Source: Rhynchosporium graminicola
Taxonomy: Eukaryota > Ascomycota > Leotiomycetes > Helotiales > Ploettnerulaceae
Direction: 5' to 3'
Length of the DNA stretch: 64,000 nucleotides
Assembly (NCBI GenBank): GCA_900074885.1
Contig: FJUW01000019.1
Span: forward strand, 186,001-250,000
Below the pieces are notes generated by a model. It searched no databases and had not been told where the DNA came from. It saw only the letters and a program-made list of their open reading frames with translations. This document shows positions 1 through 10,994 of the stretch, in pieces. Made by a program: the position numbers and the translations under genes. Positions within the stretch are counted from its first letter, which is position 1. Each line of letters opens with the position of its first letter.

Positions 1-313
1 CGAGCATAGCTGACAAACGCAGCAGAGGATGGGTCAAAAATTATAGTCTGCGCCTGTGACTGATGTTCAACCTGAATTCGAGATTCGCGCTAGTCTACCC
101 TGGTTCAAATGCAAGGCACACAACACAGCAGAACAAATACTCCACTCTCTTTGCCTCTATATCTTCTCTTGCCCAGACGACGACAACAAATCTCTCACAC
201 GCGATCTTTGCACAAGCAGACACTGTCAAGTCTCCTGTTGCTTCTATAGCCATTTCGAGTCCATCCAAAAGCAAAACAGCTCGAAAAAATCGCCCACTCA
301 ACACGATCTCACC

Positions 314-604
314 ATGGCTATTCGACTCTTCGACAGATCCAGCGGTAGATCTGGAGGCGGGGACTACACCAGATTTCGCAACACCGCTGATTGCTGGACT
401 TCAAAGGGTGGAGTAATCAAGAAGGGGAAGTCAAATGGCAGATTCGTCAGATTCGTCAGAAGAATGAAGTTGAGGCTGGGATTGAAGGAGCCTGTCAAGA
501 GAACTGAGGTTGATGAGGTTGATAATGAGCACAATGTTAGTTCTTCGTATTCGCACTCGGAAGTCAAGAAGCTAACGTACATTTCCCAGGAAATGTACCA
601 TTGA
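314..604 (+). CDS. Small basic hypothetical protein (96 aa)
   Basis: This open frame starts at an ATG in a good fungal context (CACCATGG) and ends in TGA at 602-604. The product is short and strongly basic. It opens with MAIRLFDRSS, has a Gly/Ser stretch, a Lys/Arg-rich centre (around residues 35-62, including RFVRFVRRMKLRLGLK) and a more acidic, Ser-rich tail. There is no signal peptide, membrane segment or family motif that I recognise. The 5' flank is CT/CA-rich, as in expressed fungal leaders. A second frame overlaps the first part but has a poorer start. No introns are needed. A perfect 9-base tandem (GATTCGTCA twice) near 443-460 encodes the FVRFVR part. It could be a real small protein or chance. 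Confidence 0.4.
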   Translation: MAIRLFDRSSGRSGGGDYTRFRNTADCWTSKGGVIKKGKSNGRFVRFVRRMKLRLGLKEPVKRTEVDEVDNEHNVSSSYSHSEVKKLTYISQEMYH

Positions 605-2233
605 GAAGGCGCTGTATGGGAGATTGGTATGGGAGGAAGTTACTGGGCTGTAATGGGTAGCAAAATAAAAAATATTGAATGTCACCAGTATTGATGCTCT
701 ACCTGTACCAGTTTCGTGGTATCGTTGGTCAATGTGCTGTCTTGACTTCGTGAAATCCAAAATATTATCAAAGTGAAGTCCTGTAATCACCTTGCTGATA
801 AGGGCAACAACGCAATTAGTGGCCTAGCGTCAAACGTGCCTCATTATCGGAGTTGGGAATATTTTTTCCCTCATCGTACCCTTATTCGACCTCTGCATAA
901 ACTCTTGGGTCGATATCGACATAGCTTTTCGAAATTTCTCGACCTCGATTCCTTGACCTCCACTTGCAAACCATTGGGCACCCTGGAGTGAAGATACCAG
1001 TACCACATCTCAAGATATCAGGACCTTTCCTCACGGAGAACTCGCCAGTCACCGTGTATAGCCGGAATCCAATATCTCAACACATGCTCCATGATGGCGA
1101 TGGTTCAGACCAAGGATATCGTGGACATGAAGTGCGATACTTCAGGAGAGTTCAAGTCTCGTTGTCGCAAGTGATTTTCTACAGGACTCTACACAACGTT
1201 ACATAATTTCGAGAGTTGGAAAGCATATGGAACATACACCACAAGTAAATCCAAACTTCCAAATGACATTGACCACCAAGAGGTACGCTAGGAGAAAATA
1301 TCTAGCTATGATAGGTGGGTAGTAATTTTGTGTTGATCGACACTAGCAGTGATGAATAGGCAAGACTTCATGTGTTAAATTTGGCAATTGACCATCAGCA
1401 AGACGTACCAAAAACCAGATCTATCGCCCCAATAATCGCTACTGTATCAGCTCATAAGTGACATCCACTCAGCACACCCAAATTACTCGAGTGGCAAGTT
1501 CAGGAGCACGAATATATACACGATAAGGTCACTCAATTCCATCTCGAGCTGCGAGCATGTTTTCCGTTGTTGATAGCGGCTAGAAAGCCACTCGAGAGAT
1601 CTTGGTGCAAATCTCCGGGGCAGATATATGCGGTATGTATCCGGGCGCAAGAAACTCGCTTGTAAAGGTCCTGTTATGTGGATGAATTATCAGTAAACAA
1701 TTCTCGTAACATCTACAATTCTAATCCAGGGCTAAAGTTTGTATGTGACGGGGTGGTTTGTACCATGAACTTCTCTCGCCCTTCAGATTCCCTCAGGAAT
1801 GGCGTCAAAGCACCAACATCCATAGCGTGAGTGAGAATACCATAATATGGTTGAGAATACGGGTAATTCAGCAAATAAAATGCGGATGCTCTTCACCCGT
1901 CTGGGGATCTCGACATCAAGTACCTTTTCTACAGCAAATGCACATCTGTTCCTTGGTCATCGTCGATTTGTAATCGAGACGGTTGAAGTAGGGTACGGCT
2001 TGCGAGTATGTTGACTCTGCATTTTTGTCTTTGAGATGCTGCTACATTAACTTAGTTCTTGTCATTAATGAAACAGCAAGCTAGGCAGTAAGAAAATGAT
2101 CTGTGCTCTCATAGACTTTGGCTTGGATTTTGCTAGGGAGGCCGTTTATTTACTCGCCAAAGACCCCTGTGGGCAATCTTTGGTGCAGTCTTGGCTCCCG
2201 CCCACCTGCTATGCACGACATTGGTGAAGAGAA
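605..2233. other. Intergenic tract with no supported gene
   Basis: About 1.6 kb in which both strands are broken by frequent stops and no frame has a credible start, splice set or protein motif. I see no tRNA, hairpin or long repeat here. Confidence 0.6.
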
Positions 2234-2678
2234 ATGGATAATGGCGACTCCTTCCAACAACTACTTGAAGAAACGCATGTAAAGTTCTTAAATAGCACGA
2301 CATCCTTGACTAATGCAACGACCGGCCTAGAGGTACGTATATCTACCGCAAAGCTAAGCTGACGTAACTTCCACCGGATGTCCTCACCAATACAAGCTCT
2401 CTATCAGTAAGCTGAGCAATATCAATAGTGACCTTTCCCGATCCTCTACCTTTACGCTAAACACGAGTCCGACTTTCAAGAAGCGCCATGGCGGTCTGTC
2501 TCAAATACCTGCAAGGTAGGTGTCGGCTGGGCTTCCAGACCTGGATTCTCGCACAGTTTTCCGATCCTGATGTCGAATTTACTATAGAAAATCCGACCCT
2601 CATTTAGCCAATATATTTTTTTTGATTCCTGTATTCAAGTACATACTTTTCCAAGCTGGATATTTGCCGCTATATTAA
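2234..2678 (+). CDS. Unrecognised three-exon gene, about 102 aa
   Basis: Three short exons join in frame: 2234-2332, 2397-2515 and 2588-2678. The first donor is GTACGT with a GCTAAGCTGAC branch region and an acceptor at ACAAG. The second intron is GTAGGT to TATAG. Exon 1 starts in AGAAATGG and encodes an amphipathic, coiled-coil-like stretch (MDNGDSFQQLLEETHVKF). Exon 2 encodes a Ser/Thr/Asn-rich segment ending in a basic patch (SPTFKKRHGGLSQIPA). The character of exons 1 and 2 (no stops across two good splice sites) argues for a real gene. Exon 3 gives a hydrophobic ending (IFFLIPVFKYILF) and is less certain. Another coding-like stretch near 2790-2855 could be a later exon instead. I do not recognise the family. 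It resembles the N-terminus of small structural or kinetochore-type proteins only in general composition. Confidence 0.42.
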
Positions 2679-3129
2679 GCTTACTTAAATCCTGTTCAAA
2701 TTTTGCCAAGATCATCTTCGGTACCCGCTTATCACAAAGCTTGACATTTCGCAATAATTTTTCGACGCTTTCTCGCCATCCAGGTATTGGATCATTCGCG
2801 GGAGCTTCCCTAGAAGAAATGACCAGAATCCAAGACCCTTTCTACGTCCCCTCTAGGTAACTTGCTCAGTTCTCCAAATTCCCGTCATGGTAGCTTGGGC
2901 TTATATTCTACTGATGTAGATAGATGAAAGCTTGGTCGCAGACAATTTACTGTTTATCTCTTTCTTCGTATACTGTTCCCTGGCTGCCCTATTCATTGTC
3001 TTACCATCGCGACCTTCCCTTTCCCCTCCACCACACCACACAACCCCTCCATCAACCCAATTCCTTCCTCTTGTCTATCCTCATCACAAATCCAAAATGA
3101 GCACATCATACCATCAATGCAACTCAACA

Positions 3130-3213
3130 GATCGCATTGTAAAACGGTAGCACACACAGCTAGTTGATTGTTGATATCACTGTGAAGTTCAGGTTCGATT
3201 CCTGATGCGGTCC
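3130..3213 (+). tRNA. tRNA-like element with intron, possible Thr(AGT) anticodon
   Basis: The stretch folds as a tRNA. The acceptor stem GATCGCA pairs with TGCGGTC (one G-T). The anticodon stem CACAG (3155-3159) pairs with CTGTG (3180-3184). The T arm is TCAGG-TTCGATT-CCTGA, and it contains a perfect Pol III B box (GGTTCGATTCC). With U33 at 3161 the anticodon reads AGT, and a 13-nt insert at 3166-3178 sits at the usual intron position 37/38. The D arm is weak: only two pairs form between GTAA and GCAC, although the GG of the D loop is present. The variable loop has four bases. Base 73 is C, and no CCA is encoded. It may be a diverged tRNA or the tRNA-derived head of a short interspersed element. 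Confidence 0.4.
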
Positions 3214-3214
3214 A

Positions 3215-3287
3215 GCGACCCGTGCCCGGCAAGTCGTTGCATTTACAGTGGCGGGTGCAGCGACTTGCTGTGCAGGGTCAATTTTTT
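3215..3287 (+). ncRNA. GC-rich hairpin plus T6 run downstream of the tRNA-like element
   Basis: Directly after the tRNA-like fold lies a long imperfect hairpin. GACCC near 3217 pairs with GGGTC near 3275, and GCAAGTCGTTGCA (about 3229-3241) pairs with TGCAGCGACTTGC (about 3256-3268) around a short GC-rich loop. A run of six T residues (3282-3287) follows at once. Pol III stops at such a run, so a single transcript of roughly 155 nt starting near 3130 would contain a tRNA-like 5' half and a hairpin 3' half. No known RNA family is recognised. Confidence 0.35.
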
Positions 3288-4497
3288 GTTTTTGCAGGGA
3301 ACTTTTATTGTGATACTGTTGAAAAGGTTCGTATATAGGGTGAGATGCTTACGCTTATTCTCTTTCTTTTTATTGGAATGACTGTCGTGTTAGTATCTGC
3401 CTAGCTCTGCGATTTGCTTCTAGGGCTGCGAGTGAAAGCCATGCAAGTAAAAGTGCCACAATTTGCCAAGCTGTCATTGGAAGGATAATAATCGAGCTAG
3501 ATAATAGTCAGGTTCTTGAGCTATACTATGAGCATCTTTGATGCTTCCGAAAATAATGTACTACTCGTTCCTATCAAAACGGCACCCCCCTCTACAAAGA
3601 ACCACAAACATCCTCCACGCCATATTCTCACACTATCCAGCCAAGTCCCCATCTCACAACACAACGCTCAATACCCATCCGCCACACCTCTCAAAGCGCC
3701 AAATATCTCACTTTCAGTAATTCAATCCAATCCAATCTCATCCCCTTAACCTTCTCCTCTCCCTCTAAACAAGACCTTCCCTCCCTACAAAACCCGAAGT
3801 TCCTCACTATCTCAAAGACACATCTCGTAAACAGCTTCCGCATGATTCCCCTCGCATGATATGCGTCCGTAAGCCAGATCTTAGTATGGATCAAGAGTAA
3901 GTGCGGGAGGTTTGCTAGATGTTCGGGTCGTGTAGCTTTTTGATTTTGTGGCCGAGATGATTGATGGTTTTGATGATAGGTATAGGTAGCATTCTTTATC
4001 CAATGTCTACAACCGCTTGGTCGGATCTGGGAATTGAGAATAAGTTCTTGGAAATTTTTTCAACCGGATCTCGACGCTGTTGGCGCAGATTATTCGACGG
4101 ATTGGTTGGATTAGCACGAAATGATGCAGTGGTCGTCGTCGACTTGTCAGGGATAGGAATTGTCACGTATTCTTTCTTTCCTATTTCTGCAGAGTGCGTA
4201 GGCTGGTAGATTGATTAGATAGCCGGCTACAGCTTGGAGAAACATATACACGAAGTAGGCGGCGTAGCGCATATGAAGAAAGGCGTCAGCCCACCTATAA
4301 TTGGAAAACCCGGGTAAAGCATGTGTTGCTCTTAGCCCAAGTCATGTATGCAATACAAAACATGTCTTGGAACAGACTTCAGCAAACCCGACTTTGACTC
4401 GAAGATTGCACAGTAGGAGCTCGGCCAAAAGAAAATCAATCCACCTACAAATGACACATGGAACGTTCGGACTGGATCGGAATATGTTTGGGAATAA
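3288..4497. other. Intergenic tract
   Basis: About 1.2 kb with no gene I can support. It includes the 3' flank of HEM4 and scattered short frames without credible starts or splice sites. Confidence 0.55.
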
Positions 4498-5480
4498 TCA
4501 AGATTGATTCTGCAGAAACATCTTGATGCCCGCTTCCACACCCTCAGGACTTGGCTTCTCAGCACAAACATCTGGTTCATACCCGAAAGTGTTCCTCAGA
4601 AAATCTCTCGTAGTAGGTCCAATCGTCGCAACATAAATACTTCCTGGTTCTTCAGACTTATTCACTCTCGCTTTTCCCGTTTCTGGATCCAATCGACCCA
4701 ATACACGAAGCATGGCTTCACAACCAGTAGGCGAGAATACCACAACCCACCTCGTGGAATATTTCTTGGTCTCGGCCAATATTCGCGTGAAGTCCTGCTC
4801 GAACGACTCCATAACGCCTGTTCCGTAAACCACTAGTTCATCGACTTGTATCTGACGATCGGCTGCCAAAGATGGGTCCATCAAGGTCTTGGGTATGATA
4901 TCCCGTCTCTGCTCGCCTACTAGGAATAGTAAGGGCGGCTTGACTTCTCGATCTTGATACCATTTCCCGTAGTGGTCAAGCATGTAATGCGCTAAAGCTT
5001 CCCCATTCCCCATATCTGCTCCAAAGACATTGAGCGGTGGACTCTGTGGAATAGCTCGGAGGGCTCGAGACGTGGCAGGGCCAACGGTGTATATGGGAAT
5101 GTCTTGTAGATGGGGCCATTGTGCATCGCCTGTCGCCTTAATCAGAAAGATTCGACTGAATGGCTTTGGTGTGAATTCGCACCTGTCCCTTCTTCTACCA
5201 GCCTTGTGAAAGCTTCCACCGCGCGTTGAGACGTGAATATCATTCCACCATATTTCTTTTCCACGTCTTTGCCAATTTGCCTATTTTGCAGCAAGTCCTT
5301 CACGATATTTAGCCCGGCATCGAGGAACTGATGCTCGAGGACTGGCACAAATGAAGGGTCGAATTGGAGACTGTTATTCACAGCGCGGAAGCGTTCTTCG
5401 TAGCCGTCATTAGGATTCGATTTCGTCTTTAGCAACAGGATTGGTATGGAGCTATCAGCTCCGGCCTTGCTGCTTCTCAT
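4498..5480 (-). CDS. HEM4: Uroporphyrinogen-III synthase
   Basis: This cytosolic enzyme of haem and sirohaem synthesis closes and inverts hydroxymethylbilane to uroporphyrinogen III. Two exons, 5183-5480 and 4498-5129, are joined over a 53-nt intron (GTGCGA..CAG), giving about 309 residues, near the family length. Family features are the N-terminal lobe opening with IPILLLKTKS and the FTSQRAVEAF segment. The join gives EEGTG/DAQW, then the inter-lobe segment IYTVGPATSRALR. The second lobe holds WVVFSPTGCEA and the final IGPTTRDFL..PSPEGV stretch, which is typical for HEM4. The start is taken at the ATG at 5480, before RSSKAG. Other in-frame codons upstream would add a poorly conserved leader. 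ERV1 diverges from it across about 180 bp. Recognition is by these segments, and assignment is confident. Confidence 0.9.
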
Positions 5481-5663
5481 CGTCGTCTGATTGTACAGGT
5501 AGATAGTCTTAAATTGCGACGGACGTGACAATGACGCACCGAGGCACATCGCGCCCGCCGCAGGCGGCCGATGGGTCCGCATTGACAAATCTACAGCTTA
5601 GAGGACATCAACTTCCACTTTGCCATTTGCAGGATTCAGCCAGAAGACATACGAACGATAGTC
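5481..5663. promoter_or_regulatory. Shared divergent promoter of HEM4 and ERV1
   Basis: The two start codons are only 183 bp apart on opposite strands, so both 5' flanks and the core promoter must lie here. I see no clear TATA box. The left half is GC-rich (CGCCCGCCGCAGGCGGCCG), which includes a palindromic GCCGCAGGCGGC-like core that could bind a regulator. Co-regulation of the two genes is an inference from the geometry. Confidence 0.55.
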
Positions 5664-6247
5664 ATGGCAGACGATACTAGGGATAACAATCAAACGACCA
5701 GCACGGCCGCGACCGCAACAGCGCCAGGCGCAGTCAAAAAGTCACCAAAAGGACTTATTCTCGGGAAAGATGGCAAACCGTAAACTCACGCCCGTTACAC
5801 CTTCACACAACACTAACTGAATTCTCCAGCTGCAAAACCTGCAATTCTCTCAAAGACATGACATCTCAATCCCGAAAATTCGCCTCTTTCGCCCCTCCTC
5901 CACGGAAAGACTGTCCTCCAGACGTCGAAGAACTAGGTCGTTCGTCCTGGACACTCCTCCATTCCATAGCCGCCACCTACCCGACAAACCCCACACCTGT
6001 AGAACAGAGTCAAGTCAGCCAATTTCTGGGTCTGTTCTCGAAGTTATATCCGTGTTGGGTGTGTGCGGAGGATTTTCAAGTTTGGATGGAGCAGAATAAG
6101 GTTAGGACGGAGAGTCGAGAGGAGTTTGGACAGTGGATGTGTGAGGCGCATAATGATGTTAATAGGAAGCTTGGCAAGAAGGAGTTTGATTGTAGGAAGT
6201 GGGAGGAGAGGTGGAGGACGGGGTGGAAGGATGGGAGGTGTGATTGA
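5664..6247 (+). CDS. ERV1: Mitochondrial FAD-linked sulfhydryl oxidase Erv1
   Basis: Erv1 reoxidises Mia40 in the intermembrane space during disulfide-linked protein import and is needed for cytosolic Fe-S maturation. Two exons, 5664-5779 and 5830-6247, are joined over a 50-nt intron with a CTAAC branch, giving 177 residues. The N-terminal shuttle pair is CKTC (residues 40-43), with the intron falling just before it. The catalytic motif is YPCWVC (C114, C117). The preceding LGRSSWTLLHSIAATYP is the FAD-binding start of the Erv/ALR fold. Helix 4 carries the WMCEAHNDVNRKLGK motif, and cysteines near 160 and 176 fit the structural disulfide. Residues 9-30 are Thr/Ala-rich linker. It diverges from HEM4 and is convergent with the permease 340 bp downstream. 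All key cysteines are present. Confidence 0.95.
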
Positions 6248-6583
6248 GGTCGGTGGTTGAGGAGGAATTGGATGTATGGATAGTGTAACTTGGGACTTCG
6301 CATAGCGGTTTTGGTGTACAGGCATTGGGAAGGCGTTCGGAGATTTATAGAGATATTCCCAGCTCATAATACCAAGATGATTCTACTCAGGTCTATGGAA
6401 GTGTAAAGATCATCCTTCGACGATTCAATATAGCATCTAGCACTCCTCATTGTGCCACACTATGTCACAAAATTCTGCAATTGAAGACCAAAAAGAGTCA
6501 AGTATATCTACACTTTTGTCTATGATTCCCAGTTCCGCCTGAATGCACGCTTTAACAAATACAACACAGCCCATAACTCCAAT

Positions 6584-8271
6584 CTAAGCAAGCCAGAACC
6601 AAGCCTTTTGTAGCCAGTTCTTAGGTACACGAACAACCTCCATCTCAGCCAATTCATCCATCTCCTTCTTCCCAGTAATGACGTCAATATCCTCGACCTT
6701 CGTCAAGAAAGGAGTGCGGAAGTATATCTTGTGACCAAAATACAGCACCAAGAATATTGGAAGAGTGATATATGCTGCGAGGAAGTCCGCAACATTGAAT
6801 TCGTCTGGCCAGAAGACTTGGAAACCGTTGGTGAGTGTGAGGAGAGTGATTACGAATAATACAATATAGGTGGCGTATGGTTGGAAAGGCGTTTTGTACG
6901 GTAGAACATGGAGCATGTTGTTGTACTCGAAGGCTTTGCGGAAGCGGAGATAGGTGATCATGACCACGATCCAAGCGATAAATCCACTGATCGTGGAAAT
7001 GTTCACGAACCAGTTGAAGACTGTTGCTCCAGTATTGGAGACGTTGAGGTAAGCTAGGAGGGAGAAAGCCCAGGTAAACAGGACGGCGATATATGGAACA
7101 CCACGTTTGTTGGTCATGCTGAATACCTTAGGTGCTTGCTTATTCAGAGACATCGAGTACAAAACTCGAGATCCGGAGTAGAGGAAAGAATTCCCTGCTG
7201 ACCATGCAGATGTCAAGACTGCTCCATTGATAGCGTGGTTCAGTCCACCAATGCCAGCTCTCTGTATACCGATAACCCAGGGACTGGCACTCGCATTTCC
7301 TGCTCCGAGCAACCTGTCGTCGTCGGATGGCACGATAACACCGATGATGAAGGATGCGCAGCCGTAGAAGATGGCCAACCGCCAGACGAAGCGACGAGCA
7401 GCTTTGGGGATATTCCTTCGAGGGTCCACTGTTTCCCCGGCGGCGATGGCGATAAGTTCTGGTGAAGTGATGAACGCAAAACCAGCTTTGACAAAGGCGT
7501 GCCAGAAAGCTAGGAATTTTCCCGTGTTGCCAGGTGCCATATATGGCACAAATGCCCCAGGTTTCTGCCAGTATCTGAATCCAAGTCTGTCATGGTTGGG
7601 GCCGCCTCCGAAGAAAAGCACAACTCCGAGAATGATAAGTCCAATTATCGTGACCAGCTTGATACTGGCGAACCAAAACTCAGCCTCACCAAAGAACGAT
7701 ACGGCAATGACGTTCAGAAGTAAGATGATGAACAAAACAATGGTAATCCATACAGCGACAGAGACCGGTGCATTCCAGTAGTCTAGCACGATCGAAGCAG
7801 CGCTAGCTTCGGCGGCTACTAACATGGCATACGCATACCAGTAATTCCAACCAGCTGCGAATGCTAGAGAAGGGTCCACGAAGCGTTCGACGAAGTACGG
7901 GACCGAGATTCCTTTCATCGGCAGGTAGGTGACCATTTCTGCTAGAATGTTCATTATACACCATACTACGAGGATCATGGCCAGGTAGCCCATGAAGAGA
8001 GGAGCAGGTCCGGTCTCTGATAGAATGCTTCCAGAGCCAACGAATAGACCTGTTCCGATCGCACCACCTATGACATGTCAGTCTTCAGGTATCCCAACTT
8101 GGGCATGGAGATGTTACCTAAAGCCAAAAACTGGATGTGGCGACTCTTCAGACCTCGCTCCAATTGGTTTTGTCCCGTGGCCAAGTTGAACTCGGGATTC
8201 TCCTGCTCCTCGGCTTTGAACTCATTGTCGAACTTGACTTCCGTCTCCCCAGACTTCTCTGGCAACGACAT
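6584..8271 (-). CDS. Amino-acid permease, YAT/AAT branch of the APC superfamily
   Basis: This is a 545-residue plasma-membrane amino-acid/proton symporter of the fungal YAT type. Two exons, 8118-8271 and 6584-8067, join across a 50-nt intron inside the conserved first helix, giving FLALGGAIGTGLFVGSGS. The N-terminal tail is acidic and polar. About 12 hydrophobic segments follow, including WNYWYAYAMLVAAEA, the ETVDPRRNIPKA loop characteristic of the family, SGSRVLYSMS, and a short cytosolic tail with KKEMDELAEMEVVRVPKNW. The start is the ATG before SLPEKSGETEV. An in-frame upstream ATG (8313) would add 14 residues. Substrate cannot be read from sequence. It resembles the broad-range or acidic amino-acid permeases of filamentous fungi more than the yeast general permease. 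Confidence 0.9.
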
Positions 8272-10097
8272 CTTCACGACAATCCCCGATGATGTGTTGA
8301 AGAGAATGCCCAAAGTTGTGTCGGAGGGAGACAGAATAGCTGGAGTAAGTAACTTATACCTATCACACCCACAACCTACTTCGAATATTTTGTTACTCTA
8401 TACTAGCATCAGTAGGGTGGCCGGCTAACAACGGTCCACATGACTTGCCTTATCTCCAAGCTAGGAGGATTCTAGGAATCATTTGTGGAAAGTGTTACGT
8501 CTTAGTTGCCTCTTGGCCCTTTGGTGCTACACAATCGCGTGGATCTTGTCTCGTAATGGTTAGTGATTAGCCTTACCCCACAAGGCCCCAACGCCTCCCC
8601 GCAGCCGTTGCGCGGAGAACCGAAGAGGCTGGATTGTTAGAGAGAGTTTGGAAGCTTTTCCTTGGAGCCGCCTTGGAGAAGTTCAAATGAGGCGTACGAA
8701 GTATGTCAGGACCAAAAGATAAGGAAGTAGAGATGAGTAGTTGAAGGGTTTGTTTATTGAGTTTGCTGAACCGAGTAATAGAGCCGAGCTTCATCTTGGC
8801 AGCTCGCTTGTCGGTCCGACATCGCAGATCTGACGACGACCGCTTCCTTCAAAACATTATCTGACGTCTCACGCAACGATCCACGAGTAGAGCATATGGA
8901 TTATCGCGGCCAAGTGATCTGATGCTGTTGGGATGTAATATTCGGGGGGTTTCTTATCTACATACATTCCCAATCGTCTCAACTCCAATGCACGAGACTG
9001 ACTTTTCCTTTCAAAATCTGGTATGACATTCGCTTTGCTTTCCCTGCTCGCTATTATTCTCGGTACAACTTGGCAGGCTTTTGGTAAGCATCTGAAATAG
9101 ACACGGCATCCCATTGTTCTCCTGCCAGTAACAGCCTTGGGTATATCCTTTGCGCAAATGAAGTTCTTTGAATTATTCTCTCTCTGCTCTATCCCCTTTT
9201 GGTAGAATCAGCCTTTGCCAACTCAACAAAGCAGCGTCTGATATCAAACTCCCAATCTTGACCTGATCAAGAAAGCCTCAACGAAAGTCATACGCAATGG
9301 AGTGATGGCAAGTGCTAAGTCACGGAAGCTGTGCCACGTGTTGGTTGGTATCTTAGCGACGGTCTCCGATACTTGGTCTAGTAGACTATTATGAATGATG
9401 AGGTGCAAGAGAAGGGTAACATCGATGAGTAGCAACACAGTCCTCTAAAACCAACGCACCTCTCACACCTATCTCTGATGTAATCACAATTCTTTCATTC
9501 CATCTTCCTGAACAATGAAACCCCTCCCCCCCACCTCCGTTCGGAAATATCACTATCGGCTCTTCTCTTCTTATCTCATATCATTTAGCTACGCAGTGTT
9601 GAGGCGAGACTGCGTTCTTGAGGATAGAGCTAACGAATAGAAGCTATTTGGATCGGAGATTATTTGATTCAACAGATTGTGGATGGAGTTTTCTTCTCGA
9701 GTCTTGCATTGCAGAGTATTGTTTGGTGTTGTCTCGCATGAGAGTTTTTGACCATGACATGACAGCTTTCTTTTTTTCCATATGTGAAACTGAGAGTCAC
9801 TCATCCCGTGCTTGCTGGACACGATTCGTTCCATCCTCCAATGCTTGTGCTGACTTATATAGCCGATTCGACCACAATCTCTCACTGGTCACCAGATGCG
9901 ATACCAACCAACGTCCTCTCTTCCATCTCTTTCGACATGCACCAGTCCCTCGAATCACTCGCTTCTGTCATATCAAGAGTCATTCCGGCTACTATTCTCA
10001 GGGATTTGAGAAGGACATCCATTACCATTACCATATGTTCGACGAGACGCCTTTTCTAAATCCTCACGTCTGATATCATAACCCATCTTTCCATCCA
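8272..10097. other. Intergenic tract, one weak small ORF
   Basis: Promoter of the permease on the left. A minus-strand ATG frame at 8573-8794 could encode 73 residues (starting MKLGSITRFSKLN), with a possible GTAAGG donor at its end, but nothing supports it beyond length. The stretch 9100-10097 holds CT-rich sequence and overlapping short frames without good starts. No RNA gene or repeat is visible. Confidence 0.45.
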
Positions 10098-10807
10098 TCA
10101 CAATCCAACTCTTCTCTTCTTAACCTCAACTTTCGTCTCCGCCGCCACAACGCCATTCCACGCTTTTCCTTTCATCGATAGACTCGTAGTTGCAGACACT
10201 GAGCCTTCGGTCTTCGTCTCTAAAACCTCTTCCTCATGCACAATACTCATTACTGTTTCTTCTTCCACCCCCTCTCCCTCCTCCTCATCATTCTCCGAAG
10301 GCGATGAAGGTGATGGCGCGGCCGAGGCGGATCGCGCAGTAGCATTAATAAGCAATGTAAACATCTCCTTCGGTAAGAGCGAGCTGATAATATTTTCTAA
10401 TTCCGGATCGTCGAGTTGTTCGGCGCTGATGTGGAGATTGAGATCTGGGAGGGCGATGGTTGTGGTGTAAGATATTTTTGGGAGGGATGGGGATGTCGAA
10501 GAAGTGGTGATTGTGGATGTCTACTATGAAAGTTAGCGAGGTATGTTAATAGTGTGTTTTGGTGATGTTATGGACAAAAAATGGAACAAGGAGGAAGTGA
10601 AAGAGGGAGGACAAGCATCACGTGGTTTATAAAGGCAGGAAAAGACGAGGACGTTGTGTTTAGAGAAGAAATTTGGGGTTTGGGTTGTCTTACGGTCGTC
10701 GGTGTCGGGGAGGCTGTGAGAGGGATTTGGCCTGTTGTTGCTAGGGCCAGAGAAGAGAATAATGGGAATAGCGCTATAAGTCGCAAGGAAGGTGATAGAG
10801 AATACAT
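10098..10807 (-). CDS. Two-exon predicted secreted protein, Ser/Thr-rich, cysteine-free (178 aa)
   Basis: Exons 10694-10807 and 10098-10520 join in phase over a 173-nt intron (GTAAGA..TAGTAG), whose 3' part holds CGCTAAC as branch site. Residues 1-24 form a good signal peptide (MYSLSPSLRLIALFPLFSSL ending at ALA). A Pro/Thr/Ser-rich stretch follows, then a conserved-looking block (ISYTTTIALPDLNLHISAEQ, then LDDPELENIISSLLPKEMF), a low-complexity Ser/Pro and acidic region (ENDEEEGEG), and a basic end (KKRRVGL). There are no cysteines in the mature part, no recognised catalytic motif and no clear GPI signal. The joined frame makes sense only when spliced, which supports a real gene. Function is unknown; cell wall or extracellular location is an inference from the signal peptide. 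Confidence 0.6.
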
Positions 10808-10994
10808 CCCAAAAAGAGAGCTAATTGCCTTATAGTATACTAAATGGTCGAAAAACCGAGCAATAGCCAAGTTTTGAGCGACTAATTCCCAGTAGAAGAA
10901 GTGAAGAAAGTGGGGCTAGGTATGTATGATGGCCGTCAATATGACGAACACTAAGGCATTAGAGAGAGGGATCCTCATTAGGCAATCTTATGAG

